Below the pieces are notes generated by a model. It saw only the letters and a program-made list of their open reading frames with translations, was not told the origin of the DNA and did not search any database. Below are positions 6,953-15,305 of a stretch of DNA of 64,000 nucleotides, in pieces. A program made the translations under genes and the position numbers. Numbering within the stretch: position 1 is the stretch's first letter; each line of letters begins with the position of its first letter. The stretch is from Fen-1258 sp947085815 (GTDB taxonomy: Bacteria > Bacteroidota > Ignavibacteria > Ignavibacteriales > Melioribacteraceae), in assembly GCA_947085815.1 (NCBI GenBank), contig CAMTXU010000012.1, positions 55,291 through 119,290 on the forward strand. The letters run 5' to 3'.

Positions 6953-9193
6953 TTATTTTATATAAAACGCGCTGGCAGGAATAACTCTTCTGCTAAAACC
7001 GGGACCCGCGTATTCCAATTTTAAGGATTGATCTCCACTCCCCTCAAAATAAAAAATCTTCACCGGATGTTTTCCTTTTGAAAGATCAATCGCAGCGTTT
7101 ACTTCTTTGCTTCGGTGTGCCCCGTCGTTATTAATCAATTCGGAATTGTTGATGAATAGTTTACTTCCATCATCGGAAGTGAGAAAGAAAGAGTACGCCC
7201 CCGGTTCATCAATTTTGATATAACCGCTATAGGTAATACCGAAAAAATCTTCTCGCGGTTGAATGTTGAGTAGTAGAGTTTGATAAACTGTACCGCTTCT
7301 CAACGGCGTAAGAGAACTGAAGTCCGGAATCTTCTGCCAATTGCCTTCGTAATAGTTGTAGTTTAGTCCGTTCTTCGTTGAGTCGATGAAACTTATCATT
7401 AGAGAGGAAGTCGCACTTGTTTTACCGTTTTTCAAAAAAGTCTTTGCCTTGAGAATGGTCGGTTTCTTTATCATTAATGGTTGTAAATACTTATGGGACG
7501 TGGTCGTCGGTTCCGCTCCATCGGTAGTATAATAAACGGTTGAATGGCTTACCGGCTTTATCATAGTCAGTTGCTGATTTTTAGAGACTATCAGTTCACC
7601 GTTTTCAGGTAGAGGAGAAGGAATGCGAAAATTATATTTCTTATTGGAGAGGATGTCATAGTGTTTCTTCATACGCAGAGAAAAGTCTTCATAGTTTCTT
7701 GATGATCTTGTAGACCAGACAATCTCACTAAGAGCGCATAGTCTTGGAAGCAGCATGTATTCAACATATTCCGTCGCTTCCATATACTCGGTCCAAACAT
7801 TTGCTTGAGCACCCATAATATATTTTGATTCTTCATTATTCAACGCAGCGGGGATAGGCTCGTACGAATAAACTTTTTCTAAATTAGTGTAACCGCCAAT
7901 AGCTTTTGGTTCTCCGCTTAACGCCTGGTAATGATCAAAATAGCAATGCGTGCCCGGACTCATAACAACATTATGATTTGCTTTCGCGGCTGCAATGCCT
8001 CCGTCAATTCCGCGCCAGCTCATTACTGCCGCATTAGGCGCGAGCCCTCCTTCAAGAATTTCATCCCAGCCTATAATTTTTTTTCCTTTCGAATTTAGAA
8101 ACTTCTCAATTCGTTGAATAAAATAGCTTTGCAACCCATGTTCATCTTTCAAATCAAGAACTTTAATTCTCGCTTGACATTTTTCGCAGGCTTTCCATCT
8201 AGTTTTAGGAACCTCATCACCGCCTATATGAATATATTCGCCGGGGAAAAGAGTTGTTACTTCATTTAAAACATTTTCGAGAAAATCAAAAACTTTATCA
8301 TTCCCTGCACAATAGACATCATCAAAAACTCCCCATTTTGTCCCAACATCAAACGGTCCGCCTGTACATGACAGTTCCGGATGCGCAGCCAGAGCTGCAA
8401 GTGCATGTCCCGGCATTTCAATTTCCGGAACGACGGTAATAAATTTTTCTCTGGCATAAGCAACAACTTCCTGGATATGATCTTGAGTGTAAAATCCACC
8501 GTATGGTTTTCCGTCTCCCATGGTTTCTTTGCGCCATGCGCCAACTCCGGTTAATTTGGGATATTGTTTAATTTCTATCCGCCAGCCCTGATCTTCGGTT
8601 AAATGCCAATGAAATGTATTTAACTTATACATGGCAAGTAGATCAATGTATTTTTTGATAAACTCAACCGGAAAAAGATGACGTCCGACATCAAGATGAA
8701 TTCCTCTCCATTTGAAACGGGGCGAATCATCTACAATCATACACGGAAGAGTAAATGAATTATGACTTTGTTCAACGGGCATCATCTGCAATAATGATTG
8801 AATCGCATAAAAAATTCCCGCGCCGCTTCCCGCCGAGATTGAAATCTTATTCGGTTTTATTTCAAGAATGTATGCCTCGCCGGGGAGAAAATCTTTTTTG
8901 ATCTGAAGCAATACAAAATTATGCGGTGTATTACTCATCATTTTTTCTGATACTGATAATTTCCACCCGGTCGGATTATTAATTGCCGAGGATAGAATTT
9001 CGCCCAGTTTCAACAATTCAACAGTCGGTTCACTTATCCGGATTTTCGTTTTTTGATTGAACTTAAACACACCTTTATTAAATTCAATTTTCGCAGGCTT
9101 GGGTATTATGGAGATAACCTTCTTCGGCTGAAGATGAAGAGTTTGAGCAAATAAAAAATTAATAGCGAAAAATATGATTAAAGCATTCTTCAT
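6953..9193 (-). CDS. Secreted GH20 beta-N-acetylhexosaminidase with C-terminal PA14 domain
   Basis: The mature-size protein is 746 residues. A signal peptide (MKNALIIFFAINFLFAQ) is followed by an N-terminal GH20b domain (about 25-150). The catalytic barrel (about 155-510) shows RGIHLDVGRH, HWHLTEDQGWR and the catalytic pair HIGGDE (Asp326-Glu327), as expected for substrate-assisted hydrolysis of terminal GlcNAc/GalNAc. Next comes a chitobiase-C-like beta domain (VYYTTDGAEPTT), then a PA14 domain (about 610-746, with FFLTSDDGSKLFINN) that probably binds carbohydrate. The ATG at 9193 overlaps the stop of the upstream DUF1648 gene (ATGA), indicating translational coupling. A longer frame upstream has no signal character. 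The neighbouring GH92, phosphoesterase and NagX-like genes make an amino-sugar/mannose glycan role likely. Confidence 0.93.
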   Translation of the reverse strand: MKNALIIFFAINFLFAQTLHLQPKKVISIIPKPAKIEFNKGVFKFNQKTKIRISEPTVELLKLGEILSSAINNPTGWKLSVSEKMMSNTPHNFVLLQIKKDFLPGEAYILEIKPNKISISAGSGAGIFYAIQSLLQMMPVEQSHNSFTLPCMIVDDSPRFKWRGIHLDVGRHLFPVEFIKKYIDLLAMYKLNTFHWHLTEDQGWRIEIKQYPKLTGVGAWRKETMGDGKPYGGFYTQDHIQEVVAYAREKFITVVPEIEMPGHALAALAAHPELSCTGGPFDVGTKWGVFDDVYCAGNDKVFDFLENVLNEVTTLFPGEYIHIGGDEVPKTRWKACEKCQARIKVLDLKDEHGLQSYFIQRIEKFLNSKGKKIIGWDEILEGGLAPNAAVMSWRGIDGGIAAAKANHNVVMSPGTHCYFDHYQALSGEPKAIGGYTNLEKVYSYEPIPAALNNEESKYIMGAQANVWTEYMEATEYVEYMLLPRLCALSEIVWSTRSSRNYEDFSLRMKKHYDILSNKKYNFRIPSPLPENGELIVSKNQQLTMIKPVSHSTVYYTTDGAEPTTTSHKYLQPLMIKKPTILKAKTFLKNGKTSATSSLMISFIDSTKNGLNYNYYEGNWQKIPDFSSLTPLRSGTVYQTLLLNIQPREDFFGITYSGYIKIDEPGAYSFFLTSDDGSKLFINNSELINNDGAHRSKEVNAAIDLSKGKHPVKIFYFEGSGDQSLKLEYAGPGFSRRVIPASAFYIK

Positions 9194-9720
9194 TTTGTAT
9201 TCTCTGTTCTGTTGAAATGCATAACTAATTTTATAACTATCAGTGTGATAATTACTAAAAAAACAATCAAATAGATCCAAACATTACTTATCCGGTTATT
9301 ATCCGATAGATTAGCTAAGTAAACTTCCTGCATAATAAGTGATATACAAGAGAGCGTAAGGCTCCCAAGCCAAAAGGAAAACCGCTGCAAAACTCCTATA
9401 GTTTTTCCCCTTCTTTCAGCACTCAGCCAAAAATCCTTGTTGGGTAGATTAATAATAGAATTAGGAAATTTTGGGATAAAATAAGAAAGTGCAAAAAGCG
9501 TTCCCGAAAGAAAAACTATAGTGAGCATTTGTACTACGAGAAATGATTTTCTGCTTATCCATCCATCTACCGTATCGTTAATGTGATAGCGCGATACAAT
9601 TATTTCAGGGAGGTGTAAGTAATAAAATAACGGAATAGAGAGAGAAATTAATACGACGAATAAAAAAATAAATGCGGGATACCTTGTGTTTGACATGAAA
9701 GCGCCAAATGTTTCCGACAA
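9190..9720 (-). CDS. DUF1648-domain membrane protein
   Basis: The product has about 176 residues and four hydrophobic segments. The first helix is followed by the DUF1648 signature (LPEIIVSRYHINDTVDGWISRKSF), and the NLPNKDFWLSAERR segment is also usual for this family. Such proteins resemble the N-terminal part of SdpI-type immunity or sensor proteins; the precise role is unknown. The frame opens with TTG at 9720. An ATG at 9696 (MSNTRYPAF) begins right before the first membrane helix and is an equally plausible start. The last codons overlap the GH20 start by the ATGA arrangement, so the two are translated together, although no functional link to glycan breakdown is evident. Confidence 0.7.
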   Translation of the reverse strand: MSETFGAFMSNTRYPAFIFLFVVLISLSIPLFYYLHLPEIIVSRYHINDTVDGWISRKSFLVVQMLTIVFLSGTLFALSYFIPKFPNSIINLPNKDFWLSAERRGKTIGVLQRFSFWLGSLTLSCISLIMQEVYLANLSDNNRISNVWIYLIVFLVIITLIVIKLVMHFNRTENTK

Positions 9721-9855
9721 AATCCGTAAAATTTTTCAGAGAGAAAAGAGGATTTATTAATAGGAATTTAATTATTTTTAAGCCATAGCCGATCACTCGG
9801 CAGATCCAAGATCAAAAACAAAATAGAATATGAAATACCGGAAATTCCATTGAAA

Positions 9856-10305
9856 CTATGTTGTAAGACCGAACTGACTTAAATGGTGTGTAAAATGTTT
9901 TTCATGAAAAACAGCCCACTCACTTTTATTCAACTCTCCAAATGTTGGATTAAGTAAAAGCGCATCCGGATTTTCTTCAAAATATTTGTAATAATCCGCA
10001 ACCTCTTGCTCCAATACTCTTATTGCCTCATCAAGATTATCGAACTCAAGAGGTAATAAATTTTCGCCGATTATCGGATTAAGAAATTCTTTTGGCAATG
10101 GGCGGCTGCTTAACAAGAATCTTTTGAGCACAGGCCATTTTTCCGGCGGGTTAAAGCAACCGACATTTAATTTTCCATTACTTATTCTAAGTGCAAAAAT
10201 TAAATGCTCAACCATATGCTTAGCGGACATTTTGCCCCACAACTGCTTTGTCTCAGGCATTAATTCTTTTAGATATATTAATTTCTCAAATAGTAATTTA
10301 TTCAA
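9856..10305 (-). CDS. DUF1569 (DinB-like fold) protein
   Basis: A 149-residue soluble protein. It has the DUF1569 pattern WGKMSAKHMVEHLIFALR near the N-terminus and FGELNKSEWAVFHEKHFTHHLSQFGL at the C-terminus. The three His positions (in KHMVEH and HFTHHL) are those that bind a divalent metal in DinB/YfiT-like four-helix bundles. The family is widespread in Bacteroidota, probably as metal-dependent thiol transferases or hydrolases; no substrate is known for this member. It stands alone between a gap at 9721-9855 and the desaturase gene. Confidence 0.8.
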   Translation of the reverse strand: MNKLLFEKLIYLKELMPETKQLWGKMSAKHMVEHLIFALRISNGKLNVGCFNPPEKWPVLKRFLLSSRPLPKEFLNPIIGENLLPLEFDNLDEAIRVLEQEVADYYKYFEENPDALLLNPTFGELNKSEWAVFHEKHFTHHLSQFGLTT

Positions 10306-10372
10306 AGATTGTTCCTTTCGTTAAGTAGTAATAAATCAATTGCTCTCAGAAAAACAATTATAAATGCATCGG

Positions 10373-11344
10373 TCACTCGGCGCTTGCCGCCACGCCACCT
10401 TTATCCGTACGCACCATTCGCGAATATAAAGACAAGCTGGGATCAAATATAAATTTAATAAGCAGCTTAAGCCACGATTTATGCGACACGAGATTTTCAT
10501 AAAACTCCGGCGCAATTTTTTTCAATTTCGGAAGATTATTCCATGGTACCGAAGGAAAGTCGTGGTGCTCGTTATGATAACCAACATTCAGAGCCAGAAC
10601 ATTTAATGGTCCATAATAACTGTAAGTTTCTTGAGGAGGATAAGTGAGATAATGCTCTTGTATCCAACGCGCGCCAAGTGGATGCAGCCCGATTGAGAAG
10701 AAAAGTGATGAGGCAAAATAAAATAACGGCGTCCATCCGAACTGATAAGTCATCACTATATCAAAAGCAAAAACAATAATCCAGTTAAGAATAGTCCATC
10801 TATTAATGAACTCTATCTCTTTCAAGCGCGGAGGGCGCAATCCCTGAAAGACCGGAAACAGCAAGAACCAGATTGTCTTACCAATAAATGTAGTTCCGAT
10901 TAATTTCGCTTCCCATCTGCTGGAAAGATCGGCATCGAGATAATAATTGCCTTGATAGGAATGATGCTTAAGGTGATAGCCTCTAAATGATATTGCGGTG
11001 GGGATGCTCATAGGTAGATTGCAGATTATGCTTGCCAACTTGTTCGCTTCTCTGTTTTTGAAGATCAAATTGTGAGAGCATTCGTGAATAAGCACAAACA
11101 GAGTGTGATTTGCAAACGCTCCGATTAACCAGGCTGCCAGTAAAATTATCCACCATGTTTCTCCGATAAGTAAAAGTGCAATTGTAAACTGCAAAGCAAC
11201 AATTCCAATAATAAAATAGATGCTGTTACGATTCCGCGAAATTAAATTTCTTACCTCCGGATGTGCTTTTAATATTTCTCGCGTTCTTTCTTTGTGCGGC
11301 TCAGGTTGATCCGAATACTTAAAATCTTTTTCACGTTTTAACAT
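10373..11344 (-). CDS. Fatty-acid desaturase of the sphingolipid delta-4 (dihydroceramide, DEGS-like) type
   Basis: This 323-residue integral membrane protein has the three histidine boxes of non-haem diiron desaturases: HECSH (87-91), HLKHH (124-128) and HNEHH (257-261). Three features point specifically to the dihydroceramide delta-4 desaturase group: the N-terminal SDQPEPHKERTREILKAHPE, the YQGNYYLDADL segment after box 2, and GYHNEHHDFP around box 3. The length equals that of animal DEGS1. Known enzymes of this group introduce the 4,5 double bond into the sphingoid base and need O2 and cytochrome b5-type electrons. No sphingolipid synthesis gene is next to it, so the bacterial substrate could be another long-chain amide or lipid. 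It is a single gene with its own upstream gap. Confidence 0.88.
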   Translation of the reverse strand: MLKREKDFKYSDQPEPHKERTREILKAHPEVRNLISRNRNSIYFIIGIVALQFTIALLLIGETWWIILLAAWLIGAFANHTLFVLIHECSHNLIFKNREANKLASIICNLPMSIPTAISFRGYHLKHHSYQGNYYLDADLSSRWEAKLIGTTFIGKTIWFLLFPVFQGLRPPRLKEIEFINRWTILNWIIVFAFDIVMTYQFGWTPLFYFASSLFFSIGLHPLGARWIQEHYLTYPPQETYSYYGPLNVLALNVGYHNEHHDFPSVPWNNLPKLKKIAPEFYENLVSHKSWLKLLIKFIFDPSLSLYSRMVRTDKGGVAASAE

Positions 11345-11643
11345 GATCTGATTCCCCGTATAAATGTTTAAACATCCTTTAATGTCGTTATAATAGATTC
11401 GGTAAAACTCTCTTTATCAACGTAACAACCAGCATTGATTAAGTCAATTGTTTAAGTTTCGGTAGCAGTATTAGAGACGGCGGTCTAAACGACAATCGAA
11501 AAATATAAAAGCGTGAAATAGTTTTAACCTCCTACAGTTTTTACTTGAAGTAGAGAGATATTATTTATATCATATTCATCAAGATTCAATGTTTACTTTT
11601 CCTTTTTTCACGGGTTAGTATTAAATAACGTTCGAATTATATT
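11345..11643. other. Divergent intergenic region without a recognisable element
   Basis: About 300 bases lie between the minus-strand desaturase gene and the plus-strand pilin-like/sigma-factor genes. The region must hold both promoters. I see no repeat, RNA gene or short reading frame with a ribosome site. The stretch from 11580 to 11640 is very AT-rich, as expected in front of the plus-strand unit. Confidence 0.4.
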
Positions 11644-12027
11644 ATGGGCGCACAACAGTTATTACTTATCGCACTCGGTGCAATAGTAGCAGGATTGATG
11701 GTTTTCACCGGAATCTCAATCATGCGGGCATATTCTGAATCATCCAACAGAGAGCAAATTATTGCCAATATGTTCGATTTAGGATTAATGGCGCAAACAT
11801 ATTATAAGAAACATCGCACATCCGGTGGCGGGGGCGGAGCCTACACCGGTTGGAGTATACCTCGGCAATTAAGAAATACACCTACAGGTACTTTTACCTC
11901 TGTTGTTCGGGCAACTCGAGTAGATTTAAGTTGCGATGGAAAATATATCGGAAGAAACGGAATTTCCGTAGTGCGGGTTACAGCGCGCGTGGATGTTAAT
12001 GGAATTAGAATCACAATTGTAAATTAG
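11644..12027 (+). CDS. Pilin-like small membrane-anchored protein
   Basis: This protein of 127 residues starts directly with a hydrophobic helix (MGAQQLLLIALGAIVAGLMVFTGISIM). A helical region follows, then a Gly-rich turn and a beta-rich C-terminal part. The layout (N-terminal helix immediately followed by a small globular domain) is that of type IV pilins and pseudopilins, but there is no classical prepilin cleavage motif (GFTLIE). The start MGxxxxLLL resembles the first protein of the pilus-like operon at 40897 (MGGKAAILLVLG). It is 12 bases upstream of the sigma factor on the same strand, so the two are probably co-transcribed. Function is inferred only from shape. Confidence 0.55.
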   Translation: MGAQQLLLIALGAIVAGLMVFTGISIMRAYSESSNREQIIANMFDLGLMAQTYYKKHRTSGGGGGAYTGWSIPRQLRNTPTGTFTSVVRATRVDLSCDGKYIGRNGISVVRVTARVDVNGIRITIVN

Positions 12028-12039
12028 AACGGTATAATT

Positions 12040-12549
12040 TTGAAAATCGAGAATACCAATTATGTTGATTATTTAATTGAACTCTCCCAAGATGGAAGGA
12101 AAAGAGCCTACCTTGACCTATGCGAACTTAATTTAAAAAATGTTTTTACAGTTGCGTACAGATTAGTTGCTAATTATGAGGCGACGGAAAAAATTGTTTT
12201 AAAAATATTTTTCTGGGGATGGGATAACATTAAAGAGTATCGGTCAAATCTTCCGTTTTCACTCTGGATTAAAAACTTAACCATCCGTCATTCTATCAAC
12301 GAGCTTAAACAGATGAACGTTCCAAAAGCTGCCCTGAAAGAGAGGGGAAAATGCACATCGGAACTCGATTACCTGGAATCGTTAATTGCGGCTCTTCCGC
12401 TCGATGAAAGAATTATTTTTGTACTACACGATCTTGAAGGATACTCCTACAACGAAATACATAATTTTTTGAAGGGGATGGATCTTGACGAGATAAAAAC
12501 CAAATTAATTAATACACGTGAATACTTGATGAGCGAAATTAATTTATGA
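12040..12549 (+). CDS. ECF-type sigma factor
   Basis: This 169-residue protein has the two-domain ECF sigma-70 layout. Residues about 15-85 correspond to region 2, where the usual core-binding sequence is poorly conserved. Residues about 110-165 form region 4, with the helix-turn-helix pattern AALPLDERIIFVLHDLEGYSYNEI. It begins at a TTG (12040), 12 bases after the pilin-like gene, and its stop overlaps the start of the zinc-finger/FecR gene (ATGA at 12546-12549), the usual sigma/anti-sigma coupling. I infer that it directs transcription of envelope genes in response to a signal relayed by that membrane protein. Region 2 is divergent, so the -10 specificity cannot be guessed. Confidence 0.82.
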   Translation: MKIENTNYVDYLIELSQDGRKRAYLDLCELNLKNVFTVAYRLVANYEATEKIVLKIFFWGWDNIKEYRSNLPFSLWIKNLTIRHSINELKQMNVPKAALKERGKCTSELDYLESLIAALPLDERIIFVLHDLEGYSYNEIHNFLKGMDLDEIKTKLINTREYLMSEINL

Positions 12550-13763
12550 ATTGCGAAGAGGTGAAAATAAGCTTACATGATTTTGTGGATGAACAGCTCG
12601 ATGGTTTTATGAGGCGAAGTGTTGAATTCCATCTTCGAACATGTGATACCTGTTTTAATGAGTTCAAAAAAATCAGAATGTTTTTTGATATGCTGAAAGA
12701 CCTGCCTTATGCTATAGAACCTCCTGAAGAAATTGTTAATACATTTTCTACCCAGTTGTTAAGCCGGAGCCTAAAAGATGAGCCCCCTGAATCGGCTAAC
12801 CGAGCCGGGGATGCAAAAAAAATAAAAAGAGAAAGATCAAAACAGGAAAAACAACTCGAGAGGGCGCGCGGTGCGCTTCGCAAAAGTTTTGTCTCTAAGT
12901 CGATGATAATATCAAGAAATATTCCATCCCTCCCTTCGTTGAGCTTTAATTGGAATAAATTTCTAATTCCCTTACTGCCGCTGGTCTTAATTGCTGTGGG
13001 TTATTTTATTTATGATTATCAGAAATATAACTCACCATGGAAAGTATTAACTCTTATGGGCTCGGTAACAATTAACGGGCACCGTGATAATGCGGGTCAA
13101 CTAATGCAGGGGCAAAGTTTGTTAACGGAAATTTTTTCTAAAGCAGGCTTGCGTGTTCCTAAAGTTGGATTTATAGAGGTTACCGAAAACTCTCTAATTG
13201 TATTGGCAAAAGCTAAAGATGGCGACAACAGAATTATTCTTAGACATGGCTCTATTAATGTTACTAACACTTCGAATATGCCCTATTTTTCAATAGAAGT
13301 AAAGAATTATATTGTTATTGATCGGGGCGGTGAATTTAGGGTGTCTATTGACGATCAAGACAACGCAAAAATTTTTGTGAAATATGGTTTTACAGAAATA
13401 GGCAAAAAGGATGAAATCATCTATCTCGATGAAGGCTACAATTGCGAAATTAGATCCGGTTTCAAGATCGGTACTCCCTATCGCGAAGATGCCTCATTTG
13501 AATTAAAAGAAGAAATAGCAAATTTCGACTACAATAACGGAGGGGAGAATTCGATAAACAAAATTATGGAATTGGCTGAGGCGGAAGATATACTTACACT
13601 CCTTGCGTTGATTCCTAATTCCTCACAATTGAGAAGACAACTTCTGTTTCAAGCAATCGCAAATAAATTTCCTCCGCCGGAAAGTGTTACGAGAATGGGA
13701 ATACTCAAAGCTGACCCACAAATGCTTTATCTATGGTGGCAGGAAATTGAATGGCAGTTATAG
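12546..13763 (+). CDS. Anti-sigma factor with zinc-finger (zf-HC2), transmembrane helix and FecR-like domain
   Basis: This protein is 405 residues long. The N-terminus is an anti-sigma zinc finger (MNCEEVKISLHDFVDEQLD, then HLRTCDTC: the Cys3-His-Cys-Cys set). A charged linker (85-120) leads to one membrane helix (about 140-158, FLIPLLPLVLIAVGYFIYDY). A periplasmic FecR-like beta domain follows (about 165-310, WKVLTLMGSVTINGH, GGEFRVSI), and then a helical tail. Such proteins hold the sigma factor at the membrane and release it on a periplasmic cue. The ATG overlaps the sigma-factor stop. No TonB receptor is adjacent, unlike classical FecI/FecR systems. Confidence 0.83.
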   Translation: MNCEEVKISLHDFVDEQLDGFMRRSVEFHLRTCDTCFNEFKKIRMFFDMLKDLPYAIEPPEEIVNTFSTQLLSRSLKDEPPESANRAGDAKKIKRERSKQEKQLERARGALRKSFVSKSMIISRNIPSLPSLSFNWNKFLIPLLPLVLIAVGYFIYDYQKYNSPWKVLTLMGSVTINGHRDNAGQLMQGQSLLTEIFSKAGLRVPKVGFIEVTENSLIVLAKAKDGDNRIILRHGSINVTNTSNMPYFSIEVKNYIVIDRGGEFRVSIDDQDNAKIFVKYGFTEIGKKDEIIYLDEGYNCEIRSGFKIGTPYREDASFELKEEIANFDYNNGGENSINKIMELAEAEDILTLLALIPNSSQLRRQLLFQAIANKFPPPESVTRMGILKADPQMLYLWWQEIEWQL

Positions 13764-13764
13764 A

Positions 13765-14256
13765 TCATTTTTCATCATAGCTGAAGATCGGGGTAGCTAT
13801 AAATCTATAAATTTTCCATCCATCGCTCTTTTGCTTCTTCAAAATTCTAATTGCCCGCTCGGAGTAGATTGGATTCATCTTTTTTTCAATTGGGTCGAGC
13901 ATTAAGAATGAGCTTTTGGTTAGCAGATATGCAAGTTCACCGGAGACTATTATTTCTTCAATTTTAATCTCCCATTTTCCTTCGGGATATTGTTTCCGAT
14001 AATGCATCAAATCTTCACGTAATGCATCGAGTCCGCCAAGATCGTCCGAGTCGTTAATCATTCCTTTATAGTTCAGATCGCAAAATGATAAAGCTTTTTC
14101 AATTTCATTTGAATTATATGCAGTAATAAAATTTTCGAGAGTTTCTCTGGCAGATTTCTCTTCATGCATTCTGGAAATTTTTTTTTCGGTCTCCGGCACT
14201 TCTTTGGTGCAGGCGGCTATTAATATCAAAAAAAAGGCAAATGCAATTTTCCGCAT
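13765..14256 (-). CDS. DUF4440/NTF2-like lipoprotein
   Basis: This protein of 163 residues has a signal peptide and lipobox (LIAAC, Cys16). The mature part follows the NTF2-like cone fold: helix ETLENFITAYNSNEIEKALSFC, GLDALREDLMHY, then strands ending in KSDGWKIYRF, the usual DUF4440/SnoaL-like arrangement. Such domains bind small ligands or act as isomerases; here a periplasmic ligand-binding role is only a guess. It converges with the anti-sigma gene, the two stops being one base apart. Confidence 0.72.
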   Translation of the reverse strand: MRKIAFAFFLILIAACTKEVPETEKKISRMHEEKSARETLENFITAYNSNEIEKALSFCDLNYKGMINDSDDLGGLDALREDLMHYRKQYPEGKWEIKIEEIIVSGELAYLLTKSSFLMLDPIEKKMNPIYSERAIRILKKQKSDGWKIYRFIATPIFSYDEK

Positions 14257-14861
14257 ATAGATCCTACTTATAATTCATTTATCGTACAACAATAATAACA
14301 ATTCACCAATGATGTAGAAAGAGCCGCACTAAAATCTTTTCATTTTTTTTGAACCGTTATAAACGAGATCATTCAAAGAAGAAATCTGCAGTTATAATTG
14401 ATTTTTTGTTTTTATTTTGATTGAAGAATTTAAGCGTCGAATCCAGAATCGCTCTAAAGGCGTGTGATTTATAGTCCCTATTTATTTCCATTCCAAAATT
14501 TTTGGATTTTTTAATTGGTACAAGTTTACGACTATTGCATCAGTCACTACGATGCATTCCTCCGGAATCAAAGTGAAATAATAAATAGGAAAGGGTTATT
14601 AGCTTTTCTCTGCTTATTGTAGAGGTCGTAGTGACATAAAAAAACTTTCTCCATCCTCAGCACACGAATCGAGGGGTTTTTCGCTAATAAAATTTTCCGC
14701 CAATAAGAATCAAATAAATTATGAAAAACCAGATTTATGCTGTTTGTCATACGCATGGTAGGAAATAGTACCTCTTTTACATGACCTTATTATGGTAATT
14801 AAACGCTAAGAGGGACTCGATTTTTCAGATGGAGTCTAAGAACTACGACAAAAAATGGAAA
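14257..14861. other. 600-bp intergenic region with an inverted repeat, no gene found
   Basis: No reading frame here has a convincing ribosome site; a 62-codon frame at 14568-14756 has none and a composition unlike its neighbours. A 10-bp inverted repeat (GTCACTACGA near 14544-14553 and TCGTAGTGAC near 14627-14637) brackets about 70 bases and resembles the ends of the short dispersed elements elsewhere in the window. Nothing else stands out. Confidence 0.4.
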
Positions 14862-15305
14862 TTACATTAAGAAAAATTTAAGAATTGCTGCCACCACAAC
14901 CAATTGTTCACTCGTAATTCCGAGAGCCGCTAGAATGTTTTTTACATTTATAAGATCTTCTCCGTAAATGCCTGCTAACATTTTTTTAGTAGTAAGTCTG
15001 TTCTTTTCAAAAGAAATTAATTCATCATCAGACATTCCCGCGCTCATCTTTTCTTGAGAGTAAGTCGGCTTGACTCTATAGTCGTGAAGTATAACTTTCT
15101 GATAAACCTTCAGATTGAGCGGAACGGTATAATTTCCATCTAGTAATTTTATTTCATTTATATTTTTGTGATGTGTTTTTGAGCTGATACGTTTTTTTCC
15201 ATCAGGATTCTCTCGATTAACATTAACCTTATCAGTCTTGTTCTGTGAGAATAGTTGTGTGAAGAGGAAAATCAAAAGAATTAAGGTTCTGTACGGAGTA
15301 TTCAC
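14862..15305 (-). CDS. Small exported protein with C-terminal membrane segment, paralogue of the next gene
   Basis: This 147-residue protein of unknown family has a signal peptide (LILLIFLFTQLFSQ), a polar middle and a hydrophobic C-terminus (LVVVAAILKFFLM). A central motif, YSQEKMSAGMSDDELISFEKN, aligns with YTSEEVASGLSEEELDNYKKN of the neighbouring protein, and both continue with a short helix and a C-terminal hydrophobic anchor, so the two are paralogues. It starts at a GTG whose first base is the last base of the upstream TAG, indicating coupled translation. The topology (signal peptide plus C-terminal anchor) suggests an inner-membrane protein with a periplasmic middle domain. No function can be assigned. 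Confidence 0.65.
   Translation of the reverse strand: MNTPYRTLILLIFLFTQLFSQNKTDKVNVNRENPDGKKRISSKTHHKNINEIKLLDGNYTVPLNLKVYQKVILHDYRVKPTYSQEKMSAGMSDDELISFEKNRLTTKKMLAGIYGEDLINVKNILAALGITSEQLVVVAAILKFFLM

Noticed and set aside
9605..9796. 63-codon minus-strand frame overlapping the DUF1648 gene
   Set aside because: Out-of-frame shadow of the conserved DUF1648 coding sequence.
14568..14756. 62-codon frame on the minus strand
   Set aside because: No ribosome-binding site and low-complexity composition; lies in a repeat-like gap.
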